Source: Sinorhizobium sp. 6-70 (GTDB lineage: Bacteria; Pseudomonadota; Alphaproteobacteria; Rhizobiales; Rhizobiaceae). Taken from it: a DNA stretch of 64,000 nt. The position numbers and the translations under genes are program-made. A model generated the notes under the pieces. The model did no database searches and was not told where the DNA came from. It saw only the letters and a list, made by a program, of their open reading frames with translations. The DNA lies in contig NZ_JASKLS010000005.1 of assembly GCF_030124375.1 (NCBI RefSeq), positions 310,001 to 374,000 of the forward strand. The letters run 5' to 3'. Below, piece after piece: positions 46,056 through 54,041 of the stretch (the stretch's first letter is position 1; each line of letters starts with the position of its first letter).

Positions 46056-48617
46056 ATGGCAGAGTTTCCGCAAAAGGCGAAGGTCGTAATCATTGGACTC
46101 GGGGGTATCGTTGGCGCGTCGATCGCGCATCACCTGATCGAGCGTGGATGGGACGATATCGTCGGCATCGACAAATCCGGCATCCCGACCGACATCGGCT
46201 CGACCGCGCATGCCTCCGACTTCTGCTACGCGACCAGCCACGACTTCCTGTCCTGCTGGACGACGCTCTACTCCATCGATTTCTATGAGAAGATGGGTCA
46301 TTACGCCCGCGTCGGCGGCCTTGAAGTTGCCCGCGTCGGCGACGACGGCCGCATGGATGAGATCAAGCGCAAGGTCGCCTCCGGCAAGGCATTCGGCACA
46401 CGCGCGCGCCTCATCGAACCGGCCGAGATCAAGGAGAAGTTTCCGCTGATCGAGGAAGGCATGGTGCAGGGCGGGCTCTGGGATCCGGACGCCGGCCTCG
46501 TCATCCCGCGCTCGCAGACCGTTGCCGGCAAGCTGGTCGACCAGGCCGTCACCGCTGGCAAGCTCCAGGCCTTTGCCAACACGCCGGCCCAGTCCCTCAT
46601 CGTCAAGGACGGCCGCATCAAGGGCGTGGTCACGCACCGCGGCACGATCGAGGCCGATTACGTCATCGTCTGCGCCGGGCTGTGGGGCCGGCTGATCGCG
46701 GAAATGGTGGGCGAAGACCTGCCTGTCATGCCGGTCGACCATCCGCTCACCTTCTTCGGCCCCTACAACGAATTCGAAGGAACCGGCAAGGAGATCGGCT
46801 GGCCGCTTCTGCGCGACCAGGGCAACTCAGCCTATATGCGCGACACCGGCGATCCCAAGACCGCCGAGGGCGGCCAGATCGAATGGGGCTATTACGAAGA
46901 GACGAACCCGCGGCTCTGCCATCCGCGCGAGCTTCTCGAAAAGCACGAAGCCCGTCTTTCGCCCTCGCAGCGCGACCTGGAAATGGAACAGATCCTGGAG
47001 CCCCTGGAGCGGGCGATGGAACTGACGCCGATCCTCGGCGAGCTCGGCTATAATGAAAGCCACTCCTTCAACGGCCTGCTGCAGGTGACGACCGATGGCG
47101 GGCCTTCCGTCGGCGAAAGCCAGAAGGTCAGGGGCCTGTGGTACTGCGTCGCCATCTGGGTGAAGGACGGTCCCGGCTTCGGCAAGCTCGTCGCCGACTG
47201 GATGACCGACGGTCGCACCTCGATCGACCACAACAAGATCGATTACTCGCGCTTCTACCCGCACATGCTCCAGGAGAAGTTCATCGAGGGCCGCTGCGGC
47301 GAGGCCGCGCGAAAAATCTACAATCCGGCCGTCCATCCGCGCGAGCCCTATGACACCGGCCGCGACGTGCGCCGCTCGCCCTTCTGGGAGCGCGAGAAGG
47401 AGCTCGGCGGTTACTTCATGGAGCTCGGCGGCTGGGAGCGCGCCCACGGCTACGCCGCCAACGAGCACCTGCTCGAGAAATACGGCGACCGCGTCCCGGT
47501 GCGTGAAAACGAGTGGGACAACCGCCATTTCTGGCGCGTGTCGAATGCCGAGCATCTCGCCATGAGCGAGGACTGCGGCATCGTCAACCTCTCGCATTTC
47601 TACATGTTCGACGTCGAGGGCCCGGATCATGTCGAACTGATGGAATGGCTTTGCGCGGCCAAGATCGGCGGCGACGCCAATATCGGCAAGGGCATCTACA
47701 CCCACTTCCTCGATGACGAGGGCATGGTGCGCGCCGACTTGACCGTCATCCGTATGGCGGACCGCTGCCGCGTGATCGACGGTGCCGACGCCGGCCCGCG
47801 CGACTTCCATTACGCGCGCCGGGTTGCCGAGGAGAAGGGCTTCAACGTGACGGTCACCGACGTCACCGAGAAATACGTGACGATCGGCCTTTGGGGACCG
47901 AACGCACGCACGACCCTGCAGAAGGTCGTCGAGAACCCCGAGGGCCTGACGCCCGAGAACTTCCCCTTCGCCGCGATCAAGCCGATCCGGGTCGCCGGCA
48001 AGGACGTGACCGCATTCCGCATCTCCTATGTCGGCGAACAGGGCTGGGAACTGCACATGGCCTATGGCGATGCGCTCGTCGTCTGGGATGCACTCCGGGC
48101 AACCGGCGTAATGGCATTCGGCGTCGAGACCTATGCCAACAGCCGCCGCATGGAGAAGAGCCTGCGGCTGCAGAACGCCGATCTCCTCACCGAATACAAC
48201 CTGCTCGAAGCCGATCTCGCCCGCCCGAAGGTCAAGGAGGCCGATTTCCGCGGCAAGGCCAAACATCTCGAACATCGCGCCCGCGCGCATCAGCCGGCGA
48301 TGCTCTGCACGCTGGTTATGACGGACAATGTCGATTCCAAAGGCGTCGCCCGCTATCCGGTCGGCATCCTGCCGGTCATGGATCCGGAGACCGGCGAGAC
48401 GCTCGTCGACGAACTCGGCCGCCGCTCGTTCACGAGCTCGATCGCCTACGGTCCGACGATCGGCAAGAACATCGCGCTGGCGTATCTTCCCTGGTCCCAT
48501 TGCCAGGTGGGTCGCAAGCTCAAGGTAGAATATTTCGGCGAGACCTATCCCGTCGAAGTCGGGGGCGTCGGCTACAAGCCGCTCTACGACCCGGAGAACC
48601 TCAAGCCCCGCACCTGA
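46056..48617 (+). CDS. Dimethylglycine/sarcosine dehydrogenase-like, FAD-GcvT fusion
   Basis: 853 residues. The N-terminal FAD-dependent DAO domain (about 1-430) is followed by a glycine-cleavage T-protein (GcvT) tetrahydrofolate domain (about 450-845), the layout of dimethylglycine and sarcosine dehydrogenases that strip methyl groups from betaine-derived amines. GSTAHASDF near 50 holds the histidine usually linked to FAD in this family. The Rossmann glycine motif reads GLGGIVG, one residue longer than the common GGGIVG. GcvT features include YVGEQGWELHM and YANSRRMEKSLRL. The substrate could be another N-methylated amine. A strong terminator follows, so it is a single-gene unit. Confidence 0.88.
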   Translation: MAEFPQKAKVVIIGLGGIVGASIAHHLIERGWDDIVGIDKSGIPTDIGSTAHASDFCYATSHDFLSCWTTLYSIDFYEKMGHYARVGGLEVARVGDDGRMDEIKRKVASGKAFGTRARLIEPAEIKEKFPLIEEGMVQGGLWDPDAGLVIPRSQTVAGKLVDQAVTAGKLQAFANTPAQSLIVKDGRIKGVVTHRGTIEADYVIVCAGLWGRLIAEMVGEDLPVMPVDHPLTFFGPYNEFEGTGKEIGWPLLRDQGNSAYMRDTGDPKTAEGGQIEWGYYEETNPRLCHPRELLEKHEARLSPSQRDLEMEQILEPLERAMELTPILGELGYNESHSFNGLLQVTTDGGPSVGESQKVRGLWYCVAIWVKDGPGFGKLVADWMTDGRTSIDHNKIDYSRFYPHMLQEKFIEGRCGEAARKIYNPAVHPREPYDTGRDVRRSPFWEREKELGGYFMELGGWERAHGYAANEHLLEKYGDRVPVRENEWDNRHFWRVSNAEHLAMSEDCGIVNLSHFYMFDVEGPDHVELMEWLCAAKIGGDANIGKGIYTHFLDDEGMVRADLTVIRMADRCRVIDGADAGPRDFHYARRVAEEKGFNVTVTDVTEKYVTIGLWGPNARTTLQKVVENPEGLTPENFPFAAIKPIRVAGKDVTAFRISYVGEQGWELHMAYGDALVVWDALRATGVMAFGVETYANSRRMEKSLRLQNADLLTEYNLLEADLARPKVKEADFRGKAKHLEHRARAHQPAMLCTLVMTDNVDSKGVARYPVGILPVMDPETGETLVDELGRRSFTSSIAYGPTIGKNIALAYLPWSHCQVGRKLKVEYFGETYPVEVGGVGYKPLYDPENLKPRT

Positions 48618-48663
48618 GGCCCTGCGTTTTACGGCGTCGGACGGACGTCGACGCAATAACGAC

Positions 48664-48701
48664 AAGCGAGCCTGCTCAATGCCGAGCAGGCTCGCTTTTT
48701 T
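48664..48701 (+). terminator. Rho-independent terminator after the dehydrogenase gene
   Basis: AAGCGAGCCTGCTC pairs with GAGCAGGCTCGCTT around AATGCC and is followed by TTTT. It is the strongest terminator in the window, about 45 bases past the stop. Confidence 0.93.
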
Positions 48702-48710
48702 GGCGGCAGC

Positions 48711-48764
48711 AATTCAAAGGGGCTGCAGCGTCCCTGCACGTTTGATAGGACGCGCGGCGCTGGA
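48711..48764. repeat. RIME-type palindrome, diverged copy
   Basis: AATTCAAAGG then CTGCAGCGTCC...GCGCGGCGCTGGAG. The core arms (TGCACGT/GGACGCG) have diverged compared with the copies at 14901 and 60088, but the flanks CAGCGTCC and GCGGCGCTG are kept. Confidence 0.78.
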
Positions 48765-48778
48765 GGCAATTTCGGTGA

Positions 48779-48937
48779 TTACCTCTCGGCTTTGGCTGAG
48801 GCCTTCGCCGCTTCGGCTTCGCCAATTGCCGTGGCGCATTCCTCGCAGCAGACTTCGACGGTCTTGCCGCCCAGCTTGACCTTGATGCTCTGCTGATCAA
48901 GCTCGCAATCGCAGGCTGCACAGGTTTTCGGGGTCAT
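48779..48937 (-). CDS. Small cysteine-rich metal-binding protein (52 residues)
   Basis: Begins MTPKTCAACDCELDQQSIKV and contains CAACDC and VCCEECATAIGEA: six cysteines in two CxxC-type clusters, suggesting a zinc or other metal site (zinc-ribbon/MerR-C or YHS-like). The tail is alanine/lysine-rich. GAGGAG lies eight bases before the ATG at 48937. I found it by direct translation because it is too short for most gene finders. Its neighbours are an AraC-type gene upstream on the same strand and a RIME copy after its stop. Confidence 0.8.
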   Translation of the reverse strand: MTPKTCAACDCELDQQSIKVKLGGKTVEVCCEECATAIGEAEAAKASAKAER

Positions 48938-49048
48938 GTGTTCGCTCTCCTCTTTCGTCGTTGCTTCGACGCCGGCAAGAAGACCATGCCTGCTTCCATC
49001 GCGCTGTCAGATTTTTTAGCGACCTGATGCGCTTGAGCGCGACGCGCT

Positions 49049-49879
49049 TTAACGAAGGCGAAGCGTGCGTTGAAATTCGGCCGGCGTGCGACCATAGGCC
49101 TGCTTGAAGGCGGAGCTGAAATGGCTGTGGCTGGAAAAGCCGAGCTCCAGACCGAGCGCAGTCAGATCATGATACGAACCGAGCAGGTCCAAGGCCCGCG
49201 CCAATCGTAGACGCAACTGATAGCGGTAGAGTGGCATGGCCTCGACCTGCTGGAAGAGCTGGGTCAGATAGACCGGCGAGACGCCGACCTCTTTCGCCAC
49301 CTCGCCCAGCGTCCAGCGCCGGCCAAGATCGGCCGAGAGCACCAGCTTCGCCCGATCGACCAATTTTCTACCGCCATAGGTGCCGGCCGCTCCATGCGAA
49401 GTCGGCTCGCCGAGAGAGCGCCTGATAAGCGTCAGCGTAAGGGTCTCGGCTTCCAGCGTCTCGGCAATGCCGCGGCCAAGACTATGGCGTAACAGTGCGA
49501 CCAGCGCCTGAGCGCGCGCATCGATCCTCCGGCGCTGCCGCCTGAACGAAACATTTGCGCCGGAACGCAGTTGCGGCGGCGGCGCGAGCTCCGCAAGGAC
49601 TTCTTCGCTGACTTTCACATCGAGACAGGCGTCGCCGCCCGCGATCGGATGGCTGATGCGGTATTCTTCGCCGTGATTGAAGAAAAGCACCTGGTTCGAT
49701 TCGGCTACGGTATCGCTCCTGCCGACATGCCGCATGAAAACGCCGCGATATGGATAGACCAGGCTCGTCGAATGCGCGCATTCCTCCGCACTCCTGCCGC
49801 GGCATGATCCGTCGCAGACCACGTCTCGAAGCGTGACGGTCGACGTCGCGAGAATCGTCTGGCACGAAAACTGGGACAT
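49049..49879 (-). CDS. AraC-family transcriptional regulator
   Basis: 276 residues. The C-terminal 100 residues carry two helix-turn-helix motifs (WTLGEVAKEVGVSPVYLTQLFQQVEAMPLYRYQLRLRL, then ALDLLGSYHDLTALGLELGFSSHSHFSSAFKQAYGRTPAEF, the AraC signature). The N-terminal domain is a cupin-like ligand part I cannot assign (SLVYPYRGVFMRHVG, NQVLFFNHGEEYRISHP). The ATG at 49879 has AGGA upstream. It follows the DUF1127 gene on the same strand by 55 bases, so they may be co-transcribed. Confidence 0.9.
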   Translation of the reverse strand: MSQFSCQTILATSTVTLRDVVCDGSCRGRSAEECAHSTSLVYPYRGVFMRHVGRSDTVAESNQVLFFNHGEEYRISHPIAGGDACLDVKVSEEVLAELAPPPQLRSGANVSFRRQRRRIDARAQALVALLRHSLGRGIAETLEAETLTLTLIRRSLGEPTSHGAAGTYGGRKLVDRAKLVLSADLGRRWTLGEVAKEVGVSPVYLTQLFQQVEAMPLYRYQLRLRLARALDLLGSYHDLTALGLELGFSSHSHFSSAFKQAYGRTPAEFQRTLRLR

Positions 49880-49934
49880 GGCGGTCCTGCTCGAGCGGGA
49901 ATAAGGAAAGCTATGCGCCGTCTTCCGCCCGCCT

Positions 49935-50186
49935 CTAGTCGCGTTTGTAGAAATCGTTATAGGCGGCCCCGCGGGAGAGGCCAATATCCTTCAACTGATA
50001 GTCGGAAAGCTGAAGCAGGTCCAAACGTCCGCGCCGCGTATCCATCCATCGGGCAAGCCGAGCGAGCAGCCGAAAGGCTGGGCCCCGCCCTTCGAGCGCC
50101 ACAAAGGCGGGAACCTTCGGCTGCGGCGGGATCAGTTTCGACACGACGTGGGCTTGGTTCTCGTAAGTCGAAATGCTGTCCAGCAT
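49935..50186 (-). CDS. DUF1127 (YjiS-like) small protein
   Basis: 83 residues. The C-terminal LLQLSDYQLKDIGLSRGAAYNDFY is the DUF1127 motif, in which a short amphipathic helix carries DxxLxDIGL(S/T)R. In several alphaproteobacteria such proteins link to phosphate, nitrogen or RNA metabolism; the role here is unknown. The ATG at 50186 has GAGGAG nine bases upstream, better than the ATG at 50204. The N-terminal half is not conserved in the family. Confidence 0.88.
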   Translation of the reverse strand: MLDSISTYENQAHVVSKLIPPQPKVPAFVALEGRGPAFRLLARLARWMDTRRGRLDLLQLSDYQLKDIGLSRGAAYNDFYKRD

Positions 50187-50408
50187 TTGATTATCTCCTC
50201 TCATGGTTTCGTGAGAGGACTCTGACGCAAGGCCGCGCCCGCCGCTGTCAGATTATTTAGTGATCGGCACGGACCGGCGGCGCGTCATCCAAAAGGACAT
50301 TCCGAACCGGCGCGTTAGGTGGACGACCGTTACTTCCAGCGTGCTCAAAGCCAGGAAACAGGCGCATAATCAAGCATAGTTCCCAAGCGATCGGACGGAG
50401 GAGAAGCA

Positions 50409-50663
50409 ATGAACATCGACCCTGGGCCGAGAAAAGTGGACGCTGAATATGCGATCGAGTACCTCCAGGAAAATCCGGAAGCCGGGCTTTGCTGCGAGGA
50501 TAAGCGCTGCTGGATTACCCCGAATGCAAACGAAACCGATGATGAGGTCCTGCTTCTCGACGCGGTCGAGGCTGAGCGACTCAAGGACAATCCACGCCTT
50601 CGACTCGTGGCTGGAATCGCCCATGCGGGCCGGTCGCTCTGGACCGTTCGTAGAATGACATAA
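50409..50663 (+). CDS. Hypothetical 84-residue protein
   Basis: No family recognised. CGGAGGAG lies eight bases before the ATG, which is good support for translation. It is acidic with three cysteines near the start (LCCEDKRC) and a helical middle (DDEVLLLDAVEAERLKDNP). A RIME-type repeat follows 3 bases past its stop. Confidence 0.65.
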   Translation: MNIDPGPRKVDAEYAIEYLQENPEAGLCCEDKRCWITPNANETDDEVLLLDAVEAERLKDNPRLRLVAGIAHAGRSLWTVRRMT

Positions 50664-50666
50664 CTA

Positions 50667-50770
50667 GAGCACCGTGCGTTCAAATGAACGCACAAAGGAC
50701 GCTCTAGCACTTTGATTCTAGAGCATCTTATCCGCCTTCAGTGGTGCCACTTGAAAGCGGGATGCTCTAG
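50667..50770. repeat. RIME-type element, complete but diverged copy
   Basis: First palindrome GTGCGTTCAAATGAACGCAC, then AAAGGACGCTCTAGCACTTTGATT, then a second region TCTAGAGCATC...GATGCTCTAG that pairs at its ends. The same linker CACTTTGAATT/GCACTTTGATT is found in the copies at 28397 and 31079. Confidence 0.85.
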
Positions 50771-50849
50771 CCTGCCATTCGGTGAAGATTAGCGGCGCCG
50801 GTCGGAGCTTAAGTTTGTCGGCGGCTTTGCGGATTCCGCCCAGGGGCAA

Positions 50850-51095
50850 TCACGGGTCGCCGTCTCCCTGTAGATCGGAGCGCTGGTACATGGTCAGCGC
50901 CCACTCCATTGAAAAATCGTCCCGATGGAAAAGGTAAACATGGCCGTCGCGGCCCCTGACCTTGAAGTATCGGTAGTCGGCACCATGCCACTGATCGAGG
51001 TTTTCGGTCACTTCGATCGGCCGGCCGTTGAGATAGAATCGGCGAAGCTTTTCGGCGCCGCCTTCCTCGATATAGGTCTCGACGTGAACTTGCAT
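50850..51095 (-). CDS. Conserved hypothetical small protein (81 residues)
   Basis: No function known to me. The sequence is well structured: MQVHVETYIEEGG, FYLNGRPIEVTENLDQWHG and YRYFKVRGRDGHVYLFH give alternating beta strands rich in aromatic residues, similar to short proteins in other alphaproteobacteria. GGTGAG is upstream of the ATG at 51095. It is divergent from the hydrolase gene at 51220. Confidence 0.7.
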   Translation of the reverse strand: MQVHVETYIEEGGAEKLRRFYLNGRPIEVTENLDQWHGADYRYFKVRGRDGHVYLFHRDDFSMEWALTMYQRSDLQGDGDP

Positions 51096-51219
51096 GGCGC
51101 GCTCACCGTTGCCACGGCGCCGACTTGTCCATCAAACGAAAGCGGGAGACCGCGCCTCATGCCAGTCGGCATCTTCCCGCGGCACATGGTAGACAGCTTG
51201 CCGGTGCCATATATGTTTG

Positions 51220-52044
51220 ATGGAGCCGCGGGTGGATATTGTCGTGACTGCCACAAAACTCCTGCTGATGTTATCCCTGATGGCGGCTTTCGCCTATATG
51301 TCGGTGGTCGGCCTGACATATATGTCGCAGCGCACCATTCTCTATCCCGGCGCAAGCCGCACACCCACTCTGGAGCCCGCGAGTTGGGGGGAGAGCGTTT
51401 CTATCAGGACGCCTGACGGCGAGACGCTTCACGGGCGCTACAGCCGGGGTGAACCCGGCAAGGCGTCCGTGCTGTTCTTTCTCGGCAATGCTGATCGTAT
51501 CGACAACTACGACTTCCTCGCCGAGGCGCTGGCCTCGCGGGGCATCGGCCTGCTCGCAATCTCCTATCGCGGCTATCCCGGATCAACCGGCATGCCAAGC
51601 GAGGCCGGGTTGCTCATCGACGGCCTTGCCGCGTTCGACTGGCTCGCGGGAAAGTCTGGAAGCGAGATCGTTGTGCTCGGTCAGTCGCTCGGAAGCGGCG
51701 TCGCTGTAAATACGGCCCGGAAAAGACCTGCTTCCGCCGCCATTCTCGTTTCAGCCTACCTGTCGGTGCTGTCACTCGCACAGGCGCATTACCCATTTTT
51801 TCCGGTCAGCCTTCTTCTCAAGGATCCTTTCCGTTCGGATTTGAGAATTGCAGAGGTGAGGCAACCGAAGCTGTTTATCCACGGCCGGAGCGACGCGATC
51901 ATCCCGCTGTCTTCCGGCGAGGCCCTATATGCCATTGCATCCGAGCCCAAGCAGATGCTGATCTACGACGGCTCCGGGCATAACGACCTCTGGGACGCCC
52001 GCATGGTCGGCGACATCGTCCGCTTCGTCGAGGCGCTGCAATGA
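51220..52044 (+). CDS. Alpha/beta hydrolase, membrane-anchored
   Basis: 275 residues or slightly fewer. An N-terminal membrane helix (LLLMLSLMAAFAYMSVVGLTYM) anchors an alpha/beta hydrolase domain: oxyanion region VLFFLGNADRIDNY, nucleophile elbow VVLGQSLGSGVA (Ser in GQSLG), acid in FIHGRSDAIIPL and histidine in YDGSGHNDLWD. The architecture resembles the Bem46/ABHD13-like hydrolases. The start may be the ATG at 51220 or the GTG at 51232, which has GGAG six bases upstream. Substrate unknown. Confidence 0.87.
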   Translation: MEPRVDIVVTATKLLLMLSLMAAFAYMSVVGLTYMSQRTILYPGASRTPTLEPASWGESVSIRTPDGETLHGRYSRGEPGKASVLFFLGNADRIDNYDFLAEALASRGIGLLAISYRGYPGSTGMPSEAGLLIDGLAAFDWLAGKSGSEIVVLGQSLGSGVAVNTARKRPASAAILVSAYLSVLSLAQAHYPFFPVSLLLKDPFRSDLRIAEVRQPKLFIHGRSDAIIPLSSGEALYAIASEPKQMLIYDGSGHNDLWDARMVGDIVRFVEALQ

Positions 52045-52128
52045 CATGACGCTCTTGCATCGCATGCGGCTCAGACCACGGTCCAGCGGCTCGGAAAACC
52101 AGCATCCTTCAGGTCCGTTCGGAAACCA

Positions 52129-52629
52129 TCAACCCGGATGTTTGTGGATCGGATCGACCCAATAGACTTCCTCCGGCTTTTCCACCGGATCGACATCGGT
52201 GATGTTGACCACCACGGCCTCGTTGTCGGATCGCACCAGCACACATTCGAGCACGTTGTCGGGATCAGCATTGATTTCCTGGTGCGGGACATAGGGCGGC
52301 ACGTAGATGAAGTCGCCGGGACCGGCCTCCGCCACGTATTCGAGCCGGTCGCCCCACCGCATGCGCGCCTTGCCGCGAACGACGAAGATCACGCTTTCAA
52401 GCGGACCGTGATGATGCACGCCGGTTTTGGCATTTGGTTCGATCGCCACGGTGCCCGCCCAGATCTTCTGTGCGCCGACACGAGCGTGGTTGATGGCGGC
52501 CTGCCGGTACATGCCGGGCGTCTGTGGCGTGTTGTCATCAAGTTGGTCGCCCTTGATGACGCGAACGCCGTCGTGCTTCCACCGGTCCTCTCCATCGTGG
52601 TGTTCGTGGTGATGGTCGTGATCCGCCAT
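52129..52629 (-). CDS. Cupin-domain protein with histidine-rich N terminus
   Basis: 166 residues. The start MADHDHHHEHHDGED carries seven histidines in 13 residues, probably metal-binding. The single cupin domain (about 55-140) has motif 1 PNAKTGVHHHGPLESVIFVVRGKARM and motif 2 GDFIYVPPYVPHQEIN, giving a typical His-His-Glu-His metal site. The function (oxygenase, isomerase or sensor) cannot be read from this. GGAG precedes the ATG at 52629. Confidence 0.85.
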   Translation of the reverse strand: MADHDHHHEHHDGEDRWKHDGVRVIKGDQLDDNTPQTPGMYRQAAINHARVGAQKIWAGTVAIEPNAKTGVHHHGPLESVIFVVRGKARMRWGDRLEYVAEAGPGDFIYVPPYVPHQEINADPDNVLECVLVRSDNEAVVVNITDVDPVEKPEEVYWVDPIHKHPG

Positions 52630-52993
52630 TCTGTATCTCCGTCTCTTGGCATCGGCAGTGCCGCCATCTGACGGCGGCACAGGCCGATACGTGAGTTATG
52701 GGCAAATCCGCATTGGCCGGAGCCAACCGATCTGGCACCTTCGGCGCGATCAGACTTTTACGACCCGGTCCGTGACCGCAACCTGCTGCAACACGATCTT
52801 GCGCTCGAAAACCCAGTCGGCAGCAATCTGGTGCGCTTCAGGAATTCCTCTTCGACCTCAATATAGCGAAGCGACGGTCGCAGGTCATCCCGAACGCAAC
52901 CGCCACACGCTGCCGCGCGTCGAGATCGCAACCGAAACTACGACTGCCCGGCAGCGTCCCGTGTCCCGTCTTCCTTGCCGCGATCGAATCGGC
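52630..52993. other. Intergenic region with a possible gene remnant
   Basis: 364 bases between two leftward genes. I see no intact gene; the left part holds the possible remnant listed at 52750-52905. Confidence 0.5.
52750..52905 (-). pseudogene. Possible frameshifted remnant
   Basis: On the minus strand one frame reads RDDLRPSLRYIEVEEEF and, after a one-base shift near 52840, another reads EAHQIAADWVFERKIVLQQV, then AVTDRVVKV and a stop at 52750-52752. The second stretch has strong third-position G/C, as real genes in this genome do. No ribosome site or complete parent gene is seen and I cannot name the family. This could also be a small gene misread by chance. Confidence 0.3.
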
Positions 52994-54022
52994 TCAGCGG
53001 GCGCCCCAGGTGTCGGTCAGCCGGTACCCCTCGGGCCAGGGATCGGAAGGGTCGAGCATGTGCTGATGAACGCCTGTAATCCAGCCGCGGCCCGATATTT
53101 CCGGCAGGATCGCCGGCCGACCGCCGACCTCGCTCGTGCCGACGATGCGGCCTGCGAAGGTCGAGCCTATCAGCGATACCGCCGTCAGCCTGTCCTCCGG
53201 GCCCATCTCGCCGCGGGCGTGCAACACGGCCATGCGTGCCGAAAGCGCCGTACCGGTGGGCGAGCGGTCGACCTTGCCCGGCTGGATGGCGACGGCCGCT
53301 CCGGCGCGCAGGCCCTCCGCCGTGCGCTCCACGGGACCCGCAAAGAGGCAGAAGGAAAAATGCCGCCAGTCGGGATTTTCGGGGTGGTGGAAGCCGAACT
53401 GGGCGTTGGCGGCGTTGGTGATCTTCACGCCGAGGCGGGCGATGTCATGGGCCTCCTCCGGCTTGAGGCCGAAGCCCATCGCGGCAGCATCGACGATAAC
53501 GAAGCTGTCGCCGCCATAGGCGGTGTCGACCGTCAGCGTGCCGAGTCCCTCGACCTCAAGCTTTGCGTCCAGCCGCTCGGCAAAGCTCGGCAGGTTCTGC
53601 ACGAAGATGCGTTCGGCCTTGCCGTTGCGGCATTCGGCACGGACGCGCACGAGACCGCCCGGTGCTTCGAGCGTGATCTCCGTCACCGGCTCCTGCATCG
53701 GGAGGATGCCGCTGTCGAGGAGCACCGTGGAGACGCAGATCGAGTTCGAACCGGACATGGGCGGCGTGTCTTCCGGTTCCATGATGATGAAGGCGGCATC
53801 GGCCTCCGGGTGCTTTGGCGGCACCAGCAGGTTGACGTGGCGGAAGACACCGCCGCGCGGTTCGTTGAGGACGAAGTTGCGTAAGGTCTGGTCTCGGGCG
53901 ATCCAGCGGCTCTGTTCCCAGATCGTCTCGCCCGGCGGAGGCGCAACGCCGCCGACGATCACATCGCCCACCTCGCCTTCGGCGTGGGCGGAGATGACAT
54001 GAATGGTTTTCGTGCTGCGCAT
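52994..54022 (-). CDS. Proline-racemase-fold protein with Ser/Thr active site, probable 3-hydroxyproline dehydratase type
   Basis: 342 residues of the proline racemase superfamily. The two catalytic positions, cysteines in racemases and 4-hydroxyproline epimerases, are S90 ([11 protein letters not shown]) and T256 ([12 protein letters not shown]). A threonine at the second position is the mark of trans-3-hydroxy-L-proline dehydratases, which normally keep cysteine at the first, so this Ser/Thr pair is unusual. In the same leftward cluster as aconitase X and the epimerase at 55730-56731. It probably acts on a hydroxyproline isomer or related cyclic amino acid; activity is not certain. Confidence 0.82.
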   Translation of the reverse strand: MRSTKTIHVISAHAEGEVGDVIVGGVAPPPGETIWEQSRWIARDQTLRNFVLNEPRGGVFRHVNLLVPPKHPEADAAFIIMEPEDTPPMSGSNSICVSTVLLDSGILPMQEPVTEITLEAPGGLVRVRAECRNGKAERIFVQNLPSFAERLDAKLEVEGLGTLTVDTAYGGDSFVIVDAAAMGFGLKPEEAHDIARLGVKITNAANAQFGFHHPENPDWRHFSFCLFAGPVERTAEGLRAGAAVAIQPGKVDRSPTGTALSARMAVLHARGEMGPEDRLTAVSLIGSTFAGRIVGTSEVGGRPAILPEISGRGWITGVHQHMLDPSDPWPEGYRLTDTWGAR

Positions 54023-54041
54023 CGCGAATTCCTTTCAGGTT

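Noticed and set aside
46827..48665. 612-codon antisense frame to the dehydrogenase gene
   Set aside because: Mirror of a high-GC gene; the sense frame has full FAD and GcvT domains.
52646..53884. 412-codon open frame on the plus strand
   Set aside because: Antisense to the proline-racemase-fold gene, which has clear catalytic motifs; Arg/Gly-rich shadow.
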